A stretch of DNA of 64,000 nucleotides from Vigna angularis (taxonomy: Eukaryota > Streptophyta > Magnoliopsida > Fabales > Fabaceae): positions 9,610,001 through 9,674,000 of the forward strand of contig NC_068974.1 in assembly GCF_016808095.1 (NCBI RefSeq), in the 5' to 3' direction. Made by a program: the position numbers and the translations under genes. The notes below the pieces were generated by a model. The model ran no database searches. It saw only the letters and a program-made list of their open reading frames with translations, and was not told the DNA's origin. Positions 57,470 to 64,000 of this stretch are shown one piece after another. Each line of letters begins with the position of its first letter. Position 1 is the first letter of the stretch.

Positions 57470-57959
57470 AACGTAATGTCGAAGTGTATACACTTCGACG
57501 TTCATACAACGATGGTAACATCACATATCGACAAGTTCGATGTTAACCTTACGTCCTTCCCCTTATAGGCGACGTCAAATATTCCTTCAAATATAAATAT
57601 TTATTAAAATGTTACTAAAAAATTGACGTCCTCTTTGAACTTCGACGTGAACATTACGTCCGTTATCTTCAGTGTCGACGTTAACTTTACATTAGATGAC
57701 AAATCTTACTATAAATATAAATATCTATTCAAATATTGTACATCATTCTCTTTACTAATGGACGTAACCTCACGTTGTTGCACAAAATCAACGTTAGGCT
57801 TACGTTAATTCACGATCCACTCAACATCAAATTGTCCTAGTTACGTCGCCCACTAATATTCGACGAAAAATTTACGTCACCCGCTATGACGTCGGTCTCG
57901 AATTCGTCGTTAAAAGCCAAAAATAAAAAATGACATAAAATGTTGTTTTTGTACTAGTG
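57470..57959 (-). repeat. Right TIR and subterminal repeats of the CACTA element
   Basis: TTTTTGTACTAGTG at 57946-57959 is the exact complement of the left TIR. Upstream, about 20 GACGT/AACGTC/TACGTC words fall in 450 bp, plus a perfect 22-bp palindrome at 57478-57499 centred on GTGTATACAC. Confidence 0.85.
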
Positions 57960-58010
57960 AATCTTCATAACCCTAGAACGGAAGAAGAGTGTTCAAGAGT
58001 TCAATATCAT

Positions 58011-59077
58011 ATGGCATCCTCTAATCGTCACTCAGGAGAAATAAGAGGAAAAGCAATGGCAACTGCCAGAGATCCTGATCCCTCAGGCTGGATCAGTGAT
58101 GATGAGACAAGAATAAGATTTCTGAATGGAAGAAACAAGATTGTAGTTTCCCCCATGTATCTAAACTTAAGTCTGTTCAAAAGAGAAAGCTTTATGTTTC
58201 CGGGATGGATGGAAACTCAAGAACTCTATACATTGATTCAAATGAAGGGTGATTGGTACCCTGATCTAGTTAGGGTGTTCTATCACAATTTGGAAATCGT
58301 GAATGGTGTATTCAGTCAAAGGTGAAAGGTGTGAGTATATGCATTAATAATAATGTATGGCAACAAGTTGTTGGGCTAAAAGTTTAGGGAATATTCTCTC
58401 ATTTACCAAACTCAGAAGCAAATCGTTGGCTAAAGAAAAGAGATCTTTACAGAAGTTGTCTGAGATTTTCGGGAAAATACACTATTGAAAGACTATTTGT
58501 ACATGAAGGCTTAAACATGGAAGAAAAGATAACTGCATATCTTCCTGCAGGGGTGATTATGCCTGGAAGATTGTTGTAGGATAGAATGACCATAGAAGAT
58601 GTTTATTTGTTACATGCTATTAAGAATGACATCTCCACCAACTAGGTGGAGGTTTTAAAAGATCACATGACTGAAGCTGCCCTAAGTCAATAACATTATC
58701 TGCCATATGTAGTTCTGGTCAACAGGATATTAATTCTTTAAGGTGTGAATTTTGATGGAGAGCAGAAATGCTCATGTAACTGCACAAATGTGGTTAACTG
58801 AAACATTGTTGCGTTTGTTGGGTTAGTAAAGACAATGAGAAGATCGTGCTTCAAAGGGGAAGACAACTTGGTCCATAGTTCAGGTAGCTCACCTGCTATA
58901 AATGAAGACAAAACCAACTTTCTTCCTGAAACTAATTTTCAGAGGTTTGTGGCTAACCAGTTCAGAAATCTAAATGAAAGGGTGACTAACCTTGAGAGAA
59001 AACTTGAAAATGCTCAACATCAGAAAGGAGATGTATCTTCTGATAAAGACTTTAAGAACTCTTCTGATTGGGAATAG
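58011..59077 (+). pseudogene. SIRE env-like gene, heavily mutated
   Basis: Starts MASSNRHSGEIRGKAMATAR at 58011, by analogy to the MASSS start of its relatives. Blocks: PSGWISDDET, YPDLVRVFYHNLE, then after a frameshift near 58315 VKGVSICINNNVW, NRWLKKRDLYRSCLR, RMTIEDVYLLHAIKND, VEVLKDHM, LPYVVLVNRI, and a C-terminal coiled coil (FRNLNERVTNLERKLE) to the TAG at 59077. At least six in-frame stops occur between 58385 and 58800. Its place after gag/pol and before the 3' LTR is the env-like position of SIRE elements. It belongs to the same family as the six copies inside the neighbouring CACTA element. Confidence 0.75.
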
Positions 59078-60088
59078 GGCTCTAGGATTACACATCTTAA
59101 GTCTTGTGTTTATGTTTTAAGTCTTTTAGTTCTTTAGAGTTTTGATTATAATGTTTTAGTTTGTGTTGGTTGTATTGATGACTTTATAAGTCATCATTGT
59201 CTTTTGCTTTTATCTGATTGTACTTTTGATTTAATATCAATGAAATCAGAATTTATGGTTAAATATATCTATGATTGAATAAATCTGATAACCTGAAATC
59301 GATTACTCTATGCTTGTATGCAAATGAATTATTTATTACTGCTACTTTCATACATTTGCATACTTTCACATTAATTCCTGTATAACATTGATTCTAAAAT
59401 GCTTGATCTAGAAAGACTTTGAAAGGTTTTGCAGGAATATCACTTATTGACTGGATGGAATTGGATAATCTGAAATATGCTACAACAAGAAATCGAGTTT
59501 GGCTGAGATCAAATCAATTAAACATCAACAAGGGTTTAAATATTCCAAAACTGGAATATCTGATATCTTTAGATCTTATTTTATTTGATGATTGATTGTT
59601 TATTCTTATATCTCTATGCTTATTTGTTGCATAAAATATCTGAGATGATATGAGATTAAAATGTGTTGTTTGATTGAATAAGTATCACTATGTTATTACT
59701 ATGATATATCTGATCTGATACAATGTTATTACATGCTGATAAATGCTCTGACATATTCTGATTACTGCATTGTGCATCTGTATTTTGAGATTGAAATATG
59801 CATAATGACAGGGGGAGCATTGCATATCATTGATATATTTCACATGTCTTCATTTAAGGGGGGGAAATATCTCAATTTCATATGAATATCTTTGACAAGG
59901 GGAGCATCATTACTTGTCTTATGATTATCTGATGCATCTCTATATGCTTGATTATTTGTATATCAATACCATTGTGCTTACCTTTTTTGCTAATGTCTAA
60001 AGGGGGAGAATTATTGGTTGGTAATTGATTGATAATCTGTATTGAGTTGTGCAAGATGGTTGATTATTAATCATGGTTATGCATCATC
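59078..60088 (+). other. SIRE 3' non-coding region with repeated GGGGGAG tracts
   Basis: AT-rich, with PPT-like tracts GGGGGAGCATTGCAT (59810), GGGGGGGAAAT (59860), GGGGAGCATCATTA (59898) and GGGGGAGAATTATTGG (60003). No gene seen. Confidence 0.65.
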
Positions 60089-60102
60089 AAAAAAGGGGAG
60101 AT
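60089..60102 (+). other. SIRE polypurine tract
   Basis: AAAAAAGGGGAGAT directly precedes the LTR start TGTTGAGATT at 60103. Confidence 0.75.
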
Positions 60103-61550
60103 TGTTGAGATTATTGATAGGGGGAGCATTGGTTTAGCTGAACCCACAGTCTCAGTAATATCTGAGTTTTTGATGATGACAACACATAATTAATAACACA
60201 TTTGTATTTTGTGTTACATGTTCTATGCTTACATGTTATATGAGTATATGAGAACATGATTGTGTTGATTGTTGTGTTGTTCATTGCATTTCACCGAGTT
60301 ATATATGTGATCTTATACATGAATACATGACACATGTTTTTGGATGAAAAACCACAAGCACTAATGTTGAACTTTAAAATGTGTGGCAAAACAACAGTTA
60401 GAAATCAATTACATTATGGGGTGAAACAATTAAAACTCGTGTATTTGCACAAACTTTTTCAAGTGTGCTGTGAGAGTTTTTCAAAGAGAAAAGTTTTCAA
60501 AACTTTGCATAACACTGTTGCATAATCGATTACATAACACTTTGCATAACACTTTGCATAACTTTGTTACTGTTTTGAAATCTTTTAATGCTTGATATAA
60601 CTATTACAACGGTTATACTTTTAAATATGTTGACCAAGCATTAAATGTTATTCGACTGCATTAATTGTAAATTCAATTAAGTTCTTTGGCTGCTACTATC
60701 TGTTATAACTAAATTGGTGTATTCGACTGCATTAGTAACAAAGTCGAATATGGTGCGTCTGATACGAGTTCATCTACATATTGACGCAAATTTGATTTCT
60801 GTAAGAGACTTTTGTGATTCTAATATTTTCATATTCTTTTGCAGAAAAGTGCAAAGCTTACAGAAAACGAAAGAGATCGAAAAAACCAGTTTGACTGTGG
60901 TGATCAACTAGGTGTGATTTCTTGAAGAGCAAGATTGTTGTGTTTTCAAAGTATGATCTATCTGCACATTTGTCAGAGCAGCTGCAGCGGAATGGTTAGC
61001 GTGGGAACAAACCAAGAGGGGGGGTGAATTGGTTATTTTCAAATATTATCCCTTTTTAATATTTTTCTCTTAATTTCTTACTAAGCAGATAATTAAACTT
61101 AAATAACAGAGTAAGGGAAAGAGAAAAATTACACAGGTATTTTATCCTGGTTCAGATCACTAGGATCCTACGTCCAGTCGCTTATCTCAAACAAGATAAA
61201 CCTTTTTCACTATCACAAAACTATTACAAATATTAGTCACACAGAAAAACAATTTGTAACAGTTTAGAAATTACCACCTCTCTTGAAACCACAAGAGATG
61301 AACTTACACCTCCTTTGAATCTTCACAAAGGATGATCACCTCCTTCGAATGCTTCACGAAGGATGATTCTCTTCCAGACACTTCCTCAGACACACCAAGG
61401 ATGATCAAGCTATTCCTCTGTCACCGCAGTACCACTTCAGGACTTTGCAGACAAGAGTTTCCTTAGCTTCAGCAATTTCACAGAGTTCTCAAAAGAGTTC
61501 AGAGTACTTGAGCACAAGGGAAGAGTTAGAGTTGAGAGAAAATGAGAGTC

Positions 61551-61558
61551 TATTTATA
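61551..61558 (-). promoter_or_regulatory. TATA box of the solo LTR
   Basis: TATAAATA on the - strand. Upstream on that strand (higher coordinates) lies the palindrome cluster at 61607-61870. Confidence 0.5.
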
Positions 61559-61606
61559 GACTCATCCAAAGGCTCCTCCATTTTCGCTTTTAGACTTTCT
61601 GACTGT

Positions 61607-61870
61607 GTTAATCGATTAGCTACAGTGGTTAATCGATTAACAACCCAACGGATACTTCAACGGCTCTAAAAACGGCTAGTTTTTCAAACGTTCACCTTGT
61701 TAATCGATTAACAGCCCTTGTTAATCGATTAACGCTAATCGATTAACACCTTCTGTTAATCGATTAGCACTGCACTGCTGGGCTTCTTCATGGCGCACTG
61801 GAACAATCGATTAACAGCCCTTGTTAATCGATTAACGCTAATCGATTAGCACCTCTTGTTAATCGATTAG
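61607..61870. repeat. Cluster of GTTAATCGATTAAC palindromes in the solo-LTR U3
   Basis: About ten exact or one-arm-variant copies (for example at 61607, 61630, 61700, 61721, 61752, 61823 and 61857) fall in 260 bp, partly arranged as a repeated block (61700-61770 and 61805-61875). They lie 50-310 bp upstream of the TATA box on the element strand. Confidence 0.85.
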
Positions 61871-62611
61871 CACTGCACAGAATTTTGCTTATGGCTTATT
61901 TTTACATCACTTTTGAATGCATACATAAAACTACTAATTTTCCTATGTTCATACAATTATTACAAAAGATTACAAGTCTTCAAAGATCATTCTTCATGAG
62001 TCTTGTTTGTTCTTGACTTGAGTTGGACATCATCAAAACTTCATCTTCATCAATTTGCTAACAACATTTGGGTGTCTACTACAAGATCAGGTTCTACAAT
62101 CTGCTGAAGATTGGGTTGAGTTCCCTGTTGTGATTACAAGAAGGAGGACGTGCTGCGTTCTTGACTTTGAGGGTGCCTTAAAGGGGTTGGACTGTAGGAT
62201 AGGGGATTCTCGTTGTTAGTCTATTTGTATACTGCCTATATTTTGATTAGAGGGCTAAAGAGGTGTTTTTTATTTTTGATGTGAGGTCTCTGTAAAAACC
62301 TTGTTGTAAAAACCTTGATCATTATAGTGCATTGGCTTCCTTTGGTTGGAAGGACAATGGATGTGGGCTTGGCCGAACCAGTATAAAAACTCAGTGTTTG
62401 ATCTTTCTTATCCCTACTCTGTTACATTAAATCGATTATATTTTTTACGCATTTGATTAAATTTCCGTTGCATTGAAAATCTTTTAACTTGCGTTTCAAG
62501 AAAACTATAAAGGCATCTCTTTTGGTGAAAAAAGATTTTGAATGTTTTAAATTTTATACCTCACCAATTCACCCCCTTCTTGGTGTGAGAAATTGAGTCA
62601 TTTTTTTAACA

Positions 62612-64000
62612 GTATCAAAAAGTACCAATATATGCAATTGAACATTTCAAAGCACTACAACTAATGTCCTTACTTTGATGTCATTAAGTGGCGCTTTGGG
62701 GACGCTGAGCGCCATTCAAAAATTCCAAGTCAGAGAGCATTTCTTGTGGAAGAGCATTGAGTGATATTGTTCACTATTAAGTGCCACTTTGAGAGGGAAT
62801 GCGCTGACTTTGTGGCGCTGAGTGCCAGTTCTTGACATTGGGTGCTACACAGTTTCCTACTTTGCGTCCTCTTCGTAAAATGAAGACTCCAATTTCGTTA
62901 ACCGTTGAATCAAGTTGAAATTTTAAGAACAAGTTCTGGACACATAGTTCTTTACTTTGATTGATCACATCTTGAATTAGAGGTCTTTATGAGAGTAGTT
63001 TATCTCGTAATGTTCCCATAGATTACATACTTGACAAGTTTGACATTTGTCGCTTGTTCAATGCATAACTTTTTCTACATTTATCTAATTAGGTTGATGT
63101 TTTTTTTTGCATTGCGTTCTTAATTCTATCATCTTCAATTTGAATGTAAACACAAATTTTAAAAGTTTTGCTTAAAGTTTTATTTTTAAAATCTAAAATA
63201 GTTTGTACCTATGCTGTCAAGTTGTCAGTTTATATCTTTAAATACTTGTGTGAGGACTTGCAAATTTATGTGAGATTCACTAAGGACATAGGACCAATTG
63301 AACAAGTGGGTCATTGTCTTTTCAACGGTCTCAATTGGGTCTACATACTTGTAAAATTGAGCCAATTAAGCCTTGTCTGTTAAGTTTTCATAAACGGCGT
63401 TTACAGTTGTTGACGTGGTACACGCTGATGTAAAAGTGTTTTATTATGTCGAATTTTATTTAAAATTAAGAGTTTTTGACAAGGAAAATTTTATTCCTAA
63501 TTGAACCAATAAATTAGTTTCTAATCGAATGATGGACGAACGCCCGAGAAGCTGACGACCGAAGCTGTGTGAGCTCGATTCGGACTCCTCGAAGCTTCTT
63601 CGACGAGTGAAGACGCAGCGGAATGGACAAAAACTCGAAGAAGAACAAGAACAGAAGGTTAAACTCAAATAGAAAACCCTAAAATCATGAACGAACCCTA
63701 GAAAAGAGGGAAAACTCAAAATGAACCGATTAATCGGTTCAAACATAAGATTGGAGGAAAACAATCGGTGAAAAGTCTGAATCGAAGGTGAAACAAGGTT
63801 TTAATCGGTGGAAATCAAAAGAAATGGTGGAAGAAGATGGAGCTGTGAGGAAAAAGAGGATTACCGTGATGGAAGCAATGGCTCATGAAGAGGAGAGCTC
63901 TCGAGAGAAAGTGAAATGCTCTGTGATGTGCAAAGGATGTGCGAGGATGAAATGAGAGGCACAGTTCTGCGAGAGTGAAGGAACGAGAAAGAGAATGTGG
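62612..64000. other. Sequence flanking the SIRE element; no gene recognised
   Basis: Bases 62690-62850 contain GGCGCT/GAGCGCC words reminiscent of the GC-rich LTR segments elsewhere, so this may be an old LTR remnant. 63530-64000 is G/A-rich with one GGACGAACGCCC word at 63535 and a CCGATTAATCGG palindrome at 63726. Open frames here (63 to 102 aa) have no recognisable domain. Confidence 0.4.

Larger units (their letters stand above)
37540..57959. mobile_element. 20.4-kb CACTA (En/Spm) transposon with multiple captured env-like gene copies
   Basis: Both ends carry the 14-bp inverted repeat CACTAGTACAAAAA, starting with CACTA as the superfamily name requires. The flanking three bases are AAT on both sides (37537-37539 and 57960-57962), the 3-bp target duplication of this superfamily. 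GACGT/AACGTC words are dense in the subterminal 1 kb at the left and 0.5 kb at the right. The interior holds at least five copies or fragments of a 300-360 aa gene family in alternating orientation, a 1.6-kb inverted repeat and a decayed transposase gene. No TNP2 was recognised, so it is probably non-autonomous. Confidence 0.88.
60971..62063 (-). mobile_element. Solo LTR (SIRE-like, reverse orientation, 1093 bp)
   Basis: Ends are TG...CA (TGTCAGAG at 60971, GCTAACA at 62063) and it is flanked by ACATT on both sides (60966-60970 and 62064-62068). On the - strand it starts TGTTAGCAAATTGATG. The stretch 61009-61031 is an inverted, near-identical version of the host LTR's CCAATTCACCCCCTTCTTGG end, showing a related family. 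No internal region is present, so it is a solo LTR left by recombination. Confidence 0.8.
34785..62611 (+). mobile_element. SIRE-like Ty1-copia element, pol-less, interrupted by CACTA and a solo LTR
   Basis: The 5' LTR tail (34785-35384) and the 3' LTR tail (62071-62611) are the same sequence with many differences. Between them come a PBS-like site, a Sirevirus-type gag remnant, an env-like gene and a polypurine tract next to the 3' LTR. An env-like gene after pol is characteristic of SIRE/Sirevirus elements. No RT or integrase is present. It is older than the Ogre, judging by LTR divergence and the many stops. The left start of the 5' LTR is outside the window, beyond the Athila and Ogre insertions. 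Confidence 0.82.
60103..62611 (+). repeat. 3' LTR of the SIRE-like element, split by a solo LTR
   Basis: TGTTGAGATT...TTTTAACA. After removing the inserted solo LTR and one copy of its target duplication the length is about 1.4 kb, close to usual SIRE LTRs. TATA box TATAAAA at 62382, within the same GGCCGAACCAG context as in the 5' LTR tail. The end at 62611 is followed by GTATC, the expected target duplication, whose partner is outside the window. Confidence 0.8.

Noticed and set aside
63456..63764. 102-aa frame on the - strand at the right end
   Set aside because: Ser/Phe-rich composition, no domain and no relative in the window; cannot be supported as a gene.

Overview
This is plant nuclear DNA made almost entirely of nested transposable elements. 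It is most likely from a legume, and within the legumes probably the Phaseoleae. That inference rests on the element types: an Ogre/Tat Ty3-gypsy element with a tRNA-Arg primer binding site (PBS) and a >5.6 kb LTR, Athila-type LTRs with a tRNA-Asp PBS, a SIRE-type Ty1-copia element with an env-like gene, and a CACTA transposon. I recognise no ordinary single-copy host gene, rRNA gene or tRNA gene.

The layers can be peeled apart by their ends. (1) The outermost recognisable element is a SIRE-like copia element on the + strand: 5' LTR tail 34785-35384, gag remnant 35405-37103, no pol, env-like gene 58011-59077, 3' LTR 60103-62611. (2) An Athila-like element (3' part at 31262-34784) is inserted in its 5' LTR. 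(3) An Ogre/Tat element on the - strand (LTRs <1-2250 and 25597-31261) is inserted in the Athila gene. (4) A tandem array of a short Athila-like element (LTR-int-LTR-int-LTR, 4315-15577, - strand, 5-bp target duplication GTCTC) is inserted in the Ogre 3' region. (5) A 20.4 kb CACTA element (37540-57959, 14-bp TIRs, target duplication AAT) is inserted just upstream of the SIRE env-like gene. (6) A reverse-oriented solo LTR (60971-62063, target duplication ACATT) sits in the SIRE 3' LTR.

The most interesting gene is at 19117-20989 on the + strand, antisense to the Ogre element that carries it and in the space between its gag/pol side and 3' LTR. It has a TATA box, a 5'-UTR intron, a coding intron that keeps the frame, and a poly(A) signal. 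It encodes a 152-residue protein with a WUSCHEL-related (WOX-type) homeodomain followed by a WUS-box-like motif (LLDLFPVP). The second notable system is the CACTA element, which holds at least five copies or fragments of the same env-like family as the SIRE gene beside which it landed. It also has a 1.6 kb inverted repeat and a degraded Transposase_24/Ulp1 gene.

I recognise no reverse transcriptase, integrase or TNP2 transposase in the window, so every element looks non-autonomous or broken. Apart from the WOX-like gene, nearly all open frames are decayed element genes or low-complexity repeat translations.
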